Source: Cohnella zeiphila (GTDB lineage Bacteria > Bacillota > Bacilli > Paenibacillales > Paenibacillaceae). From it: 64,000 nt of DNA. The stretch covers positions 62,001-126,000 of the forward strand of contig NZ_JACJVO010000033.1 in the NCBI RefSeq assembly GCF_014212055.1, given 5' to 3'. Positions within the stretch are counted from its first letter, which is position 1, and every line of letters begins with the position of its first letter. The position numbers and the translations under genes are program-made. Under the pieces are notes generated by a model that worked only from the letters and a program-made list of their open reading frames with translations, was not told the DNA's origin and did not search any database. This document shows positions 17,547 to 25,744 of the stretch, piece by piece.

Positions 17547-18977
17547 TTATGGCTTCAGCCACTTGTCCAGCCCGCTCACTCCCGGCTCGCGCAGCACCCC
17601 GAGATCGGCCAGTTCGATATGCTCGCGCGGCACGACCGCGCGCTTCGGGAAGACAACCGGCGGTGCCGGCTTGGTCGCGTCGACGACGACTGCGCTGGAC
17701 ATCCGCGGCGTGTTCTTGCCTTCCGCGCTGTATTCCCAGTTCGTCGGCAGCAGGCCGCCCGGACCGTTCCACTTCGGAATGACCAGGAGATCCCGCTCCG
17801 CATCGAATCGGGTGCCGATTGCCCATACCACTTCTTCTCCCTTGAAGACGTCGATGTCGTCGTCCACCACGACGATGTGCCGAAGGTTCTCCTGCTCGGT
17901 ATTGAGCGCGGCGAAGGCTGCCTTCTTCACATCGGCCTCCCGCTCTTTATGCAGCGAGATGTAGCAATGCATCCGGGCATAGAACGGCACATGCACGGTC
18001 TTCAGGCTTGGCACGACTTCCTTCACGGTCTGATAGATGCTGCCGGAGCGGGGAACGCCCCCGACGACAAGGTGCTCCCGGCTCGATGCGACAATATCCT
18101 GGAAAATGGCGTCGTTGCGGTACGTGATGCGCTTGATGCGGATCGTCGGCACCGAGCCGCCGCCCAGATAATGGCCAGGCCATTCTCCGAACGGTCCTTC
18201 TTTGTGATCCTCATCGGGCAATATCTCGCCTTCGAGAATGATCTCTGCCTGAGCGGGCACGAGCAGATCCGAAGTCTCCGCCTGTGCCAGTTCGAGCGCT
18301 TCGCCCATCAGCGCGCCGGCAGCCTCGTACTCGCCGCCGATTCCCTGCACCCTGGATACCGAACCCATGACGAAGCCGGGATGATGGCCCAAGGCGATCG
18401 CGATCGGAGCGGGCTTGCCCATCTTTTTGTACTTCTTGTAGATTAACCCGCCGTGATGGGCGCCAAGGAACCAGACGCCCATGTCGGTCTTGTTGAAGAT
18501 CTGATGACGGTAGATTCCCGCATTAATAAGGCCTGAATCCGGATCGCGGATGATCATGACGCCGGCGGACAGGTACGGGCCGCCATCCATCTCGTTATGC
18601 ACGGGAATCGGCAGCTTGCCCAGATCGACATCCTGCTCAGGTACGACGTTCTCCTTGACCTTCGCCTGCGCGCGCTCGACGACGACCGGCGCAATCGGCT
18701 TCTTCAATTTCTCGCCATATACTCTAGGAATGTCCTGCACTTCACAGCCCAAATAAAGGGCGATGCGCTCGTATGCCGTGAGGAGATTGGAGATGCATGC
18801 GAATTCCGCGCCCTTCACGTTTTGAAACAGCAGAGCCGGATAATCGCCCTTCTCCGCCAGAGCCGCGGCATATCCGGTAATCCCGAAGCGAGGATCGACC
18901 TCTTTGTCTACGATCCGCACGCTGCGGGCGTCGAACTCCGCCAATTGGCTAAGGTACGTCCTCAAATCCTGAGCCAT
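17547..18977 (-). CDS. UbiD-family decarboxylase
   Basis: 476 residues, GGAG eight bases before the ATG. The UbiD fold is recognisable by ITGYAAALAEKGDYPALLF, the IYRHQIFNKTDMGVWFLGAHHGG stretch and the catalytic-loop region EDHKEGPFGEWPGHYLGGGSVP. These enzymes need prenylated FMN, made by UbiX; no ubiX is in the window. Family members decarboxylate unsaturated or aromatic acids such as hydroxybenzoates, furoate and pyrrole-2-carboxylate. In this operon it is the most informative enzyme: it suggests a substrate or intermediate with a carboxyl group on an aromatic or heteroaromatic ring. Confidence 0.93.
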   Translation of the reverse strand: MAQDLRTYLSQLAEFDARSVRIVDKEVDPRFGITGYAAALAEKGDYPALLFQNVKGAEFACISNLLTAYERIALYLGCEVQDIPRVYGEKLKKPIAPVVVERAQAKVKENVVPEQDVDLGKLPIPVHNEMDGGPYLSAGVMIIRDPDSGLINAGIYRHQIFNKTDMGVWFLGAHHGGLIYKKYKKMGKPAPIAIALGHHPGFVMGSVSRVQGIGGEYEAAGALMGEALELAQAETSDLLVPAQAEIILEGEILPDEDHKEGPFGEWPGHYLGGGSVPTIRIKRITYRNDAIFQDIVASSREHLVVGGVPRSGSIYQTVKEVVPSLKTVHVPFYARMHCYISLHKEREADVKKAAFAALNTEQENLRHIVVVDDDIDVFKGEEVVWAIGTRFDAERDLLVIPKWNGPGGLLPTNWEYSAEGKNTPRMSSAVVVDATKPAPPVVFPKRAVVPREHIELADLGVLREPGVSGLDKWLKP

Positions 18978-18995
18978 GATGCCATCTCCTGTTCT

Positions 18996-20048
18996 TTAGG
19001 GGAGTAACGTAAGATCTACCGCCTGATCAAAAGGAATTTCCTTCTTCAAAATGCCTTGATCCATCTGCGTCTTCTGCACATAGTCCGCGCCGGCCTCCGT
19101 CACCTTCAGCCCTTCGGGCACCTTGGGCAGATTGTTGCTGACGGCTGTCTTGAGCACGTCCGCAGGAATTTTGTCGAATACCTTCTGCAAGGCGCCTACC
19201 GCGCTGGCCGGGTCCTGCTGCGCACGCGCGTTGATCTCGCTGCTTACCTTCAGAAATTGTTTCATCAGGTCTTGATGCTTCTCCACCCAATCCGTCTTGG
19301 CCATGACGACAATACCGGCGAAATCGAACGGAGGATCGTATAGCACCCGGTAGTTCCCGGTAGCAAGCATCTGCGAGATTGTCGGCTCCGACACCATCCC
19401 GCCCGCCGCTTGACCGCTCTCGATCGCGGCCAGCATGGTAGCGCCGCTGCCGCCGTTGATCAGTTTGACGTCCTTCTCAGGGTCAAGGCCCGCTTGGGTT
19501 AAGCCTTCGCGCAAGCCCGTGTCGGAGAGACTGCCAACCTTCGTAACGGCCAGCGTCTTGCCCTTCAAATCCGCCAGCGACTGATACGGCGCGTCGTTCT
19601 TAACGATCAGCGAGTAGCCGACGCCATTGAAGATTTCGCCGTATGCCTTGACGGAGAGACCGTTCTGCTGTTGCCTGAGCACATGCTCGTAGGAACCGAG
19701 CACGACGTCCAGGCTGCCGCCGACAAGCGCCTGCACCATATCCGCTCCCGCGGTGAAGTCTTTCTCTTCGATCTTGATGCCTGCTTTCTCATAGGAGCCG
19801 TCGCTGATGCCGATCTGGGCGATCATGGGGGTCATCCCGCCGCCGACCAGGCCAAGGCGGATCGTACCGCCGGCTTGCGCGGATGCGGAAGCGTCTCCTG
19901 CGCTCGGACCGGCGCCGCTTGCGCTTGGCGGGGCCTCTGAAGACGGAGCGGAAGAAGCATTGGAGCTTGAGCCGTTATTGCCGCACGAAGAGAGCGCGAC
20001 AACCAGAAGCGTCAGCAGGGTAAACAGCGTTGATTTTGCCAATTTCAT
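18996..20048 (-). CDS. ABC transporter substrate-binding lipoprotein (SsuA/ThiY type)
   Basis: The ATG at 20048 has AGGAGGT nine bases upstream; 350 residues. A signal peptide ends in a lipobox (VALSSC, lipidated C22), followed by a linker of about 40 residues rich in S, A and P. The mature part (IRLGLVGGGMTPMIAQ, ALVGGSLDVVLGSYEH, LKGKTLAVTKVGSLSD) is the NMT1/THI5-like fold of nitrate, sulfonate, taurine and pyrimidine binding proteins. It delivers the substrate to the permease and ATPase encoded upstream. The binding residues do not identify the ligand. Confidence 0.92.
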   Translation of the reverse strand: MKLAKSTLFTLLTLLVVALSSCGNNGSSSNASSAPSSEAPPSASGAGPSAGDASASAQAGGTIRLGLVGGGMTPMIAQIGISDGSYEKAGIKIEEKDFTAGADMVQALVGGSLDVVLGSYEHVLRQQQNGLSVKAYGEIFNGVGYSLIVKNDAPYQSLADLKGKTLAVTKVGSLSDTGLREGLTQAGLDPEKDVKLINGGSGATMLAAIESGQAAGGMVSEPTISQMLATGNYRVLYDPPFDFAGIVVMAKTDWVEKHQDLMKQFLKVSSEINARAQQDPASAVGALQKVFDKIPADVLKTAVSNNLPKVPEGLKVTEAGADYVQKTQMDQGILKKEIPFDQAVDLTLLP

Positions 20049-20131
20049 AATAGGTGGACCTCCTCGGACTTCTGAATGGTTGTATATCAAGCCGCTCCGT
20101 TGTCGGGTCCAGCCGGATGTCGATGAATCGA

Positions 20132-20932
20132 TTAACGATACCGCAGCAGCAAGCGCTCCAGCAGCAGAACAAGCTGCTCCAGGGCGACAGCAATTAGCAT
20201 GATCAGCACGAGGCCGGTGAAAATCCCCGTCGTATCCAGCATGTTGGAGGAATACGTAATATAGTAGCCAAGCCCCCGATTGGAGCCGACCAGCTCCGCA
20301 ATGACCGAGCCGATCAAAGCCATGCCGATATTGAGTCTGACGCTGGTCAGAATCCAGACAGTAATCGACGGCAGCACCACCCAGCGGAGCTTGTGCGTCC
20401 ACTTGGCTTTGTAGGTGCTCATCATATCCATCAGATCTTTGTCGATGTTGCGCATGCCTTCGAAGGCATTGTAAAACGCGACAAAAATGACCATAGCGAC
20501 AACCATGAGAATTTTGGAGGACTGTCCGATTCCGAACCAGACGATGAACAGCGGCGCCAGCGAGACGCGGGGCAGACTGTAGAGGGCCATCATGAACGGA
20601 TAAATCCATCTCTCGAAAATTCCGCTGAACGCAAGCCCGATGCCGAGCAGCGTGCCCCCGACCATTCCGATCGCGAGACCGACGACCGCTTCCTGCAGCG
20701 TCGCGCTCATGTGGTACCACAGATCGCCGTCCCCGAGCATCTGAACGATCCGATCAGCAATGAGCGAAGGCTTGCTCAACCAGAATGAATTAAAGGCTCG
20801 TCCGGACAGCAGTTCCCACAAGCCTGTCAGCAGCACGAACACGGCGAGCCGTCCCAGCCAGACGGATGCTTTGCTGTATTCGCGTCCCCGGAACGACGTG
20901 CTTCGGGCACGCCTCTTAGATGCCTCCGCCAT
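20132..20932 (-). CDS. ABC transporter permease (SsuC/TauC type)
   Basis: The ATG at 20932 shares one base with the stop of the ATPase gene (TAATG) and has GGGAGGGG upstream; 266 residues. Six hydrophobic segments and the EAA-like loop (AFEGMRNIDKDLMDMMSTYKA) fit the nitrate/sulfonate/taurine permease family. It forms the membrane channel of the importer with the neighbouring ATPase and lipoprotein. Confidence 0.93.
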   Translation of the reverse strand: MAEASKRRARSTSFRGREYSKASVWLGRLAVFVLLTGLWELLSGRAFNSFWLSKPSLIADRIVQMLGDGDLWYHMSATLQEAVVGLAIGMVGGTLLGIGLAFSGIFERWIYPFMMALYSLPRVSLAPLFIVWFGIGQSSKILMVVAMVIFVAFYNAFEGMRNIDKDLMDMMSTYKAKWTHKLRWVVLPSITVWILTSVRLNIGMALIGSVIAELVGSNRGLGYYITYSSNMLDTTGIFTGLVLIMLIAVALEQLVLLLERLLLRYR

Positions 20933-21723
20933 TAATGAACCCCTCCCGAGGCACCGTCCGACATTTGCGCCCAAATTTCCTTTTGCAATTCCTTAAAGAC
21001 CGGATCGAACCGGATGTCATAGAAAGGACGAGGACGCGCAAGTTGAATAGGAAACTCGGCCTTGATGCGTCCCGGGCGCGGCGACATGACGATCACCCGG
21101 TCCGACAGCGCGATCGCTTCCTCGATATCATGCGTAATGAACAGTACGCTCTTGCCGACGGACTCCCACATCCGCAGGAATTCCTCGCCGATCTTGACCC
21201 GGGTTTGGGCATCGAGCGGACCGAACGGCTCGTCCATCAGATAGATGTCCGGATCGTAGGCAAAGGTCCGCGCCAGCGCGACCCGCTTCCGCATGCCCCC
21301 GGACAGCTGCTTGGGGTAGAAGCTCGCAAAGCCCTCGAGTCCGACCAGCTTCAACAATCGCTCCGCTTCTCGCCTCTGCTCCTTGTCCGGCAAGCCCTTG
21401 ATTGCCAAAGGCAGCCGGACGTTCTGAACGACTGTCTTCCAGGGCAGCAGCGCATCGTTCTGGAACACCATGCCTACACGGTCCGGAACGCCGTCGATCG
21501 GCTGTCCGTCGATAAAGGCGCCGCCGGAGGCCGGCTGGAGCAAGCCGGTGACTACTTTCAGGAGCGTGGACTTGCCGCAGCCGCTGGGACCGACGACCGA
21601 GACAAACTCGCCGTCCTTGACGTCGAGATGCACCCCGTCCAGCGCCACGGTGTTCCGTCCCTTCGCGCGGAATTCCACCTTCAAATCCCGGATCGACAGC
21701 TTGGCCTGATTATCGTTCGCCAT
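20932..21723 (-). CDS. ABC transporter ATP-binding protein (SsuB/TauB type)
   Basis: 263 residues. Walker A GPSGCGKST, Q-loop MVFQNDALLPW, signature LSGGMRKRVALAR, Walker B IYLMDEPFG, and the switch histidine in LFITHDIEEA are all intact. The start overlaps the end of pxpC by 14 bases, so the transporter is tightly coupled to the lactamase genes, which argues that the transported compound, or something made from it, reaches Pxp. Confidence 0.95.
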   Translation of the reverse strand: MANDNQAKLSIRDLKVEFRAKGRNTVALDGVHLDVKDGEFVSVVGPSGCGKSTLLKVVTGLLQPASGGAFIDGQPIDGVPDRVGMVFQNDALLPWKTVVQNVRLPLAIKGLPDKEQRREAERLLKLVGLEGFASFYPKQLSGGMRKRVALARTFAYDPDIYLMDEPFGPLDAQTRVKIGEEFLRMWESVGKSVLFITHDIEEAIALSDRVIVMSPRPGRIKAEFPIQLARPRPFYDIRFDPVFKELQKEIWAQMSDGASGGVH

Positions 21724-22750
21724 TCGTTCTCACCTTCCCGTTCCTGTTCGTCTGCAGTTGCTCCAATCCGCTTCGCAGCACGCGGATTCCCTTCTCCCGA
21801 ACCAGATATTGCTTTTGCGCTTCTTCTAGGGACACGGCGCGGAACCGAATCCGACCGCCTAGCGGCGTCTGCGCCAGCAATGGCAGGTCCACCGATGCGA
21901 CCTGAGCGATTCTCGGGTATCCTCCGGTCGTCTGACGGTCCGCCATCAGCACGATCGGCTGGCCGTCCGGCGGAACCTGAACGGTTCCGAACGTCACCGC
22001 CGACGAGATCAGCTCCCGCTTGGTCGCAAGACGCAGTTCGCCGCCGGAGAGACGGTAGCCCATGCGGTCGGATTCAGTCCGCACCGAGTAGTCTTCCTGA
22101 TAGAAGCGGCTGATCGCTTCGTTATCGAACAGATCCTGCTCCTGCCCGGCAATGGCCTGCAATGTCGGATTTGCGGCATAAGCCGGCAGCAGCTCGGGAG
22201 AGACGGACCAACGGCCGATCGCAGGCTCGTCTCCTCTTGCCTCGCCTGCGAGCAAGTCCGCCAAATGGCGTCCGATCGACGAGGGCTCTCCTATCGGTAG
22301 CCGGTCGCCCGCTTGCAGGACCCGTCCTTCGTGGCCGCCGATGCCCGCCCGCAAATACGTCGACCGGCTGTTCATCCGCACCGGAACATCCAGGCCGCCA
22401 GCCACCGCCAGGTAGGCGCGGCAGCCGAGCTTCATTCGCCCGAATTGCAGCCGGCTTCCCTCCGGCACATACACGGTGCGCCAGGCCGGAACCTGCCGAC
22501 CGTTCAGGACAGGCGACAGATCTCCGCCGCCGATCGCGATCAGCGCCGCTTCCGGGAAGTAGATCTCCGGTCCAAGCATCGTGATCTCCAACCCGGCATC
22601 GTTCTCGCCGTTGCCGACCAGCAAATTCGCGATGCGGAGGGCGAATGCATCCATCGCGCCGCCGACGATGACGCCGTATTTCTGAACGCCGTACCTGCCC
22701 AAATCCTGTACCGTTGTCAAAAGCCCCGGCTTGAGAATAACCAGATTCAT
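21710..22750 (-). CDS. pxpC: 5-oxoprolinase subunit C homologue (biotin-dependent carboxyltransferase/KipA family)
   Basis: 346 residues, normal length. N-terminal VILKPGLLTTVQDLGRYG and GGAMDAFALRIANLLVGN are the family's most conserved stretch, and ADRQTTGGYPRIAQV lies near residue 270. The start overlaps pxpB by four bases (ATGA). With PxpB it forms the part of the complex that uses ATP to phosphorylate and open the lactam. Related domains also occur in urea carboxylase, so another amide is possible as the substrate. Confidence 0.94.
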   Translation of the reverse strand: MNLVILKPGLLTTVQDLGRYGVQKYGVIVGGAMDAFALRIANLLVGNGENDAGLEITMLGPEIYFPEAALIAIGGGDLSPVLNGRQVPAWRTVYVPEGSRLQFGRMKLGCRAYLAVAGGLDVPVRMNSRSTYLRAGIGGHEGRVLQAGDRLPIGEPSSIGRHLADLLAGEARGDEPAIGRWSVSPELLPAYAANPTLQAIAGQEQDLFDNEAISRFYQEDYSVRTESDRMGYRLSGGELRLATKRELISSAVTFGTVQVPPDGQPIVLMADRQTTGGYPRIAQVASVDLPLLAQTPLGGRIRFRAVSLEEAQKQYLVREKGIRVLRSGLEQLQTNRNGKVRTNGER

Positions 22751-23514
22751 GACGGCGCCGCCTCCCGACTGTCATATTCGGCTCGGGAGATCGGACGGAA
22801 GCGGACGATATCGCCAGCCCTCAATCGCGTCGGCGGCATCTGGGAAGGCAGAAATAATGCCTCCGTCGTTCTACCGATCAGTTGCCAGCCGCCCGGCGTG
22901 GCGATCGGGTATACGCCTGTCTGATCTCCCGCGATGCCGACGGTGCCTGCCGGAATCGACAAGCGCGGCGTCTGTCTGCGGGGGGTCGCGATGCTTTCGG
23001 GCAGGCCGCCCAGATAAGCGAAGCCCGGCGCGAAGCCCAGCATGTAAACGAGATAATCCGCGGAGGAATGGATGTCGATCACTTCCTGCTCCGACAGGTT
23101 GTGATAAGCCGCAACTTCCGGAAGATCGGGACCGAATTCGCCGCCGTAGCAGACCGGAATCTCCACGATTCTGGGTTGCTGATCTCCCGAAGCCTCCAAT
23201 TTGGCGAGAATCTCCTCCACCCGTTTTGCGGCGAGCTCGTAAGGCCCGACGATTTCCTGCGCGTCGGACAGAATGGTCTCCCCAATCAGCGCATAAGGGT
23301 CGTAATAAACGGTAACCGACAGGAAGGACGGCACATATTCAACCATGCCGACGAAAGGAAATCGCTCTAAATAGTTTGACAACTGCCTGACCCGCTCATA
23401 GGTCGCTTGCTCAATCGTCTCTCCGAACTGCACCATAACGGCCAAGTCGCCTAACGGGCTAATCTTCGCCTTCACGGCGCCGAATGGATTGTATTTACTG
23501 CTTGAACCGTTCAT
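22747..23514 (-). CDS. pxpB: 5-oxoprolinase subunit B homologue (KipI family)
   Basis: The ATG at 23514 (AAAAGG, about nine bases) is preferred to a TTG at 23523; 255 residues. ISPLGDLAVMVQFGE at the start, VSVTVYYDP-type strand, YLVYMLGFAPGFAYLGGLP and RRQTPRLSIPAGTVGIAG are diagnostic of the allophanate hydrolase subunit 1/KipI family. First gene of the 11-gene operon, directly behind the promoter and repeats at 23537-23616. Confidence 0.94.
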   Translation of the reverse strand: MNGSSSKYNPFGAVKAKISPLGDLAVMVQFGETIEQATYERVRQLSNYLERFPFVGMVEYVPSFLSVTVYYDPYALIGETILSDAQEIVGPYELAAKRVEEILAKLEASGDQQPRIVEIPVCYGGEFGPDLPEVAAYHNLSEQEVIDIHSSADYLVYMLGFAPGFAYLGGLPESIATPRRQTPRLSIPAGTVGIAGDQTGVYPIATPGGWQLIGRTTEALFLPSQMPPTRLRAGDIVRFRPISRAEYDSREAAPS

Positions 23515-23536
23515 TGCGATCAACGCCTTTTCAAAA

Positions 23537-23580
23537 ATCCCGAATTTCGGTACAATAATCCCGAAATTTAATTCCGATAT
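23537..23580. promoter_or_regulatory. Putative IclR operator: repeated ATCCCGAA(A)TTT elements
   Basis: ATCCCGAATTTCGG (23537-23550) and ATCCCGAAATTTA (23558-23570) are near-identical units 21 bp apart; CCGAATTTCGG is nearly palindromic. The block lies just downstream of the putative operon promoter, where a bound IclR-type repressor would block transcription. Confidence 0.5.
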
Positions 23581-23588
23581 ATACGATC

Positions 23589-23616
23589 ATTATAATCGGC
23601 TTTTCGCAAAATACAA
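23589..23616 (-). promoter_or_regulatory. Putative sigma-A promoter of the pxp-ubiD operon
   Basis: On the minus strand TTGTAT (23616-23611), a 16-bp spacer and a perfect TATAAT (23594-23589). Transcription would begin near 23582, about 68 bases before the pxpB start. Confidence 0.5.
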
Positions 23617-23740
23617 GAGAAAGTTCAAAATTTATCGTCGTTCCAAAATACAGAAAACGCGTATTCAACTTCCGCATATTCGGAGTATACTATTCGATGA
23701 TTGTTCAAATAGAGCGAAGCGCGGGTTCCGGGAGGCCAAA

Positions 23741-24505
23741 GTGCAAAATAAAAACAAAACCGTCATTCGGACCATGGATCTCTTGAACTTATTCCTCACG
23801 CATACGAAGCTTACCGTGAACGATATGATCCGCTTGTCGGGAATTCCTAAATCCTCCGTTCACCGCATGCTAGGCTCGCTTGCGGACATGGGACTGCTTA
23901 CGAGGGATCAGGACGGGCAGTATTCGCTCGGACTGCTATTCCTGCAGTTCGGCAACCTGGTCGCCGAACGGCTCGATATCCGGCATGTCGCTTTGACGGA
24001 TATGCAGCGGCTCCGCGACGAAACCGATGAAGCCGTGCATCTGGCCGTGCGCGACGGCGACTCCTCCATGTACATCGAAAAACTGGATACCGACCATCCG
24101 GTACGCTTGTTTACGAAAATTGGGCGAAGGGCGCCGCTCTACGCCGGCGCGTCGTCGCGGATTCTGCTCGCCTTCATGCCGGAAGAGGAACGGGAGAACT
24201 ATCTCAGCGAAGTCGAACCGGAAGCGATCGGCATCGGCACCATCGTCAGCAAATCGAAGCTGCGCGAATTGCTGGCGATCTCCAGAACGACGGGATACAG
24301 CTTCAGCAGATCTGAACTGGAAAATTACACGGCGGAGCTGAGCGCCCCCATCTTCGATCATACCGGGCAGATGACGGCCGGTATCAGTATTGCGGGGCCA
24401 GAAGGGAGATTCGGGGAGGATCGTCTCCCGGAGTTGATTGGCAAGGTCAGGCAGGCGGCATATGAAATCTCGTTAAAACTTGGGTACCGCAAACAAGTAT
24501 TGTAA
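23741..24505 (+). CDS. IclR-family transcriptional regulator
   Basis: The GTG at 23741 with GGGAGG five bases upstream gives 254 residues, the usual length; the frame continues open upstream but without family similarity. The N-terminal winged helix-turn-helix is seen in LTVNDMIRLSGIPKSSVHRMLGSL, and the C-terminal effector domain has RLFTKIGRRAPLYAGASSRILLAF and TAGISIAGP. It is divergent from the 11-gene operon and very probably its regulator, responding to the substrate or an intermediate. It is followed by its own terminator. Confidence 0.94.
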   Translation: MQNKNKTVIRTMDLLNLFLTHTKLTVNDMIRLSGIPKSSVHRMLGSLADMGLLTRDQDGQYSLGLLFLQFGNLVAERLDIRHVALTDMQRLRDETDEAVHLAVRDGDSSMYIEKLDTDHPVRLFTKIGRRAPLYAGASSRILLAFMPEEERENYLSEVEPEAIGIGTIVSKSKLRELLAISRTTGYSFSRSELENYTAELSAPIFDHTGQMTAGISIAGPEGRFGEDRLPELIGKVRQAAYEISLKLGYRKQVL

Positions 24506-24526
24506 GCGTAATTGTTTTAGTAAAAA

Positions 24527-24546
24527 GGCAGCCGTTTTAGGCTGCC
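24527..24546 (+). terminator. Rho-independent terminator after the IclR gene
   Basis: GGCAGCC (24527-24533) pairs with GGCTGCC (24540-24546) around a six-base loop, with A-rich sequence before and TTTA after; it probably serves the convergent rRNA methyltransferase gene too. Confidence 0.8.
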
Positions 24547-24577
24547 TTTACATCGTCGTTTTTCCTTCTCTTCGGTA

Positions 24578-25609
24578 TCATTTTGAAGCATAAAGCTGGC
24601 CGCATGCCGCATGAATGTCTCTTCCGAATTGCGTCCGGACGGTCATTTTGATCCCTCTTGCCTTTAACGCTTGAACAAAGCTTGCCATTCGGCTCGCATC
24701 GGATGTCCGAAAGCTGCTTGGAGTTACTTCCGTTGCGTTGTAGGGAATCAGGTTTACGTGATAGAGATGTTGGCCGGATCCTCTGCCTTGCAACAAATCG
24801 GCAATGGCTTCGGCATGCTCGATCGTGTCGTTGACCCCTCGCAGAAGCAAATACGCAATATACACCTTTCTCCCTGTTTGTCGGATATGTTGATCCAGTA
24901 CAGAGAGCACGTCGCGGATTGAATAATGTTTGTTTATGGGCATCAGCTCGCTGCGTTGTTCGTCAAATGGCGAATGCATAGAGAAGGTTAGATTGATCTG
25001 CGGATAGTCGCGGGTCAATCTTTCGATTCCCGGCAGCAAGCCGATCGTTGAAAGAGTAATTCGGCGATGGCCTAATCCAAAAAGAGTCGGATCGGTCAAG
25101 ATGTTGATCGCATCAAAAATATTCGGGTTAGCGAGCGCCTCCCCCATCCCCATGAAGGAAACGCTGTCCAGGCTGTGGCCGTTGAGGTGGAAATAAAGCA
25201 ATTGATCGGTAATTTCGTCGGCCGTCAAGTTTCTTTTTAGACCGATCGTGCCCGTGGCGCAGAACTTGCACCCAAACCCGCAGCCGCATTGCGCGGAGAC
25301 GCAATAGGATTTCCATCCTCGCTCATAATGAAGTTGTACGGTCTCGATTCGTTCATCGCCGGCAATCTCGAATAACACCTTGCCGACCTGACTCGATGTA
25401 ATCTCCTTGGCTGGAACAATGCCGCAGACCTGTGCACCCAGTTCCTGAACCAGCTTGTTACGCAAGGATTGAGGCAAGGCAACCATCTTTTCGTATTCGC
25501 CGATTCTTTTTTTGAAAATGGCTTCCGTAATCTGCGCATATCTGTAAGAAGGCTGCTGCGACTCGGACAACACTTCACGAATTTTTTCGTACTTCGAACC
25601 GGTTTGCAT
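24578..25609 (-). CDS. cfr: Cfr-family radical SAM 23S rRNA (A2503-C8) methyltransferase
   Basis: 343 residues. The radical-SAM cluster cysteines are C110, C114 and C117 (CGCGFGCKFC), and the methyl-carrying cysteine is C336 (AACGQLYASK). GMGEALAN, STIGLLPGIERLTRDYPQINL and LMPINKHYSIRDVL run in parallel with Cfr rather than with housekeeping RlmN; the short N terminus (KYEKIREVL) is also Cfr-like. Cfr adds a methyl group to C8 of A2503 and gives resistance to phenicols, lincosamides, oxazolidinones, pleuromutilins and streptogramin A. Chromosomal Cfr homologues are known in Bacillus, Brevibacillus and Paenibacillus. The start codon directly follows a hairpin that hides its ribosome binding site. 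No mobile element is near, so it looks native. Confidence 0.88.
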   Translation of the reverse strand: MQTGSKYEKIREVLSESQQPSYRYAQITEAIFKKRIGEYEKMVALPQSLRNKLVQELGAQVCGIVPAKEITSSQVGKVLFEIAGDERIETVQLHYERGWKSYCVSAQCGCGFGCKFCATGTIGLKRNLTADEITDQLLYFHLNGHSLDSVSFMGMGEALANPNIFDAINILTDPTLFGLGHRRITLSTIGLLPGIERLTRDYPQINLTFSMHSPFDEQRSELMPINKHYSIRDVLSVLDQHIRQTGRKVYIAYLLLRGVNDTIEHAEAIADLLQGRGSGQHLYHVNLIPYNATEVTPSSFRTSDASRMASFVQALKARGIKMTVRTQFGRDIHAACGQLYASK

Positions 25610-25635
25610 GTCTTCTCCTCACCGCTGGAGAAGAC
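25610..25635 (-). promoter_or_regulatory. Hairpin sequestering the ribosome binding site of the cfr-like gene
   Basis: On the minus strand GTCTTCTCC, an eight-base loop and GGAGAAGAC form a perfect 9-bp stem that ends at the base before the ATG. The Shine-Dalgarno GGAG lies entirely in the 3' arm. Translation should be low unless the 5' arm is melted or paired elsewhere. Confidence 0.7.
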
Positions 25636-25744
25636 GTAAAAGTAGCCGTCAAGGCACCTTAAATTACGTCCCTTAACCAAGTATCTTCAATAAGCACTAT
25701 GTGCGTATGTCGATAGTCTGGTAAGACTCCAGCATTTTGATTTT

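Noticed and set aside
20049..20720. N-terminal extension of the binding-protein frame of the catabolic operon
   Set aside because: It overlaps the permease gene, and the ATG at 20048 has a strong ribosome binding site followed by a normal lipoprotein signal.
20920..22113. 397-codon plus-strand open frame
   Set aside because: Antisense to the ABC ATPase and pxpC, both of which have all family motifs.
25237..25680. TTG-started frame overlapping the cfr-like gene, considered as a leader peptide
   Set aside because: It has no ribosome binding site and is far too long for a leader; kept only as a remark in the hairpin finding.
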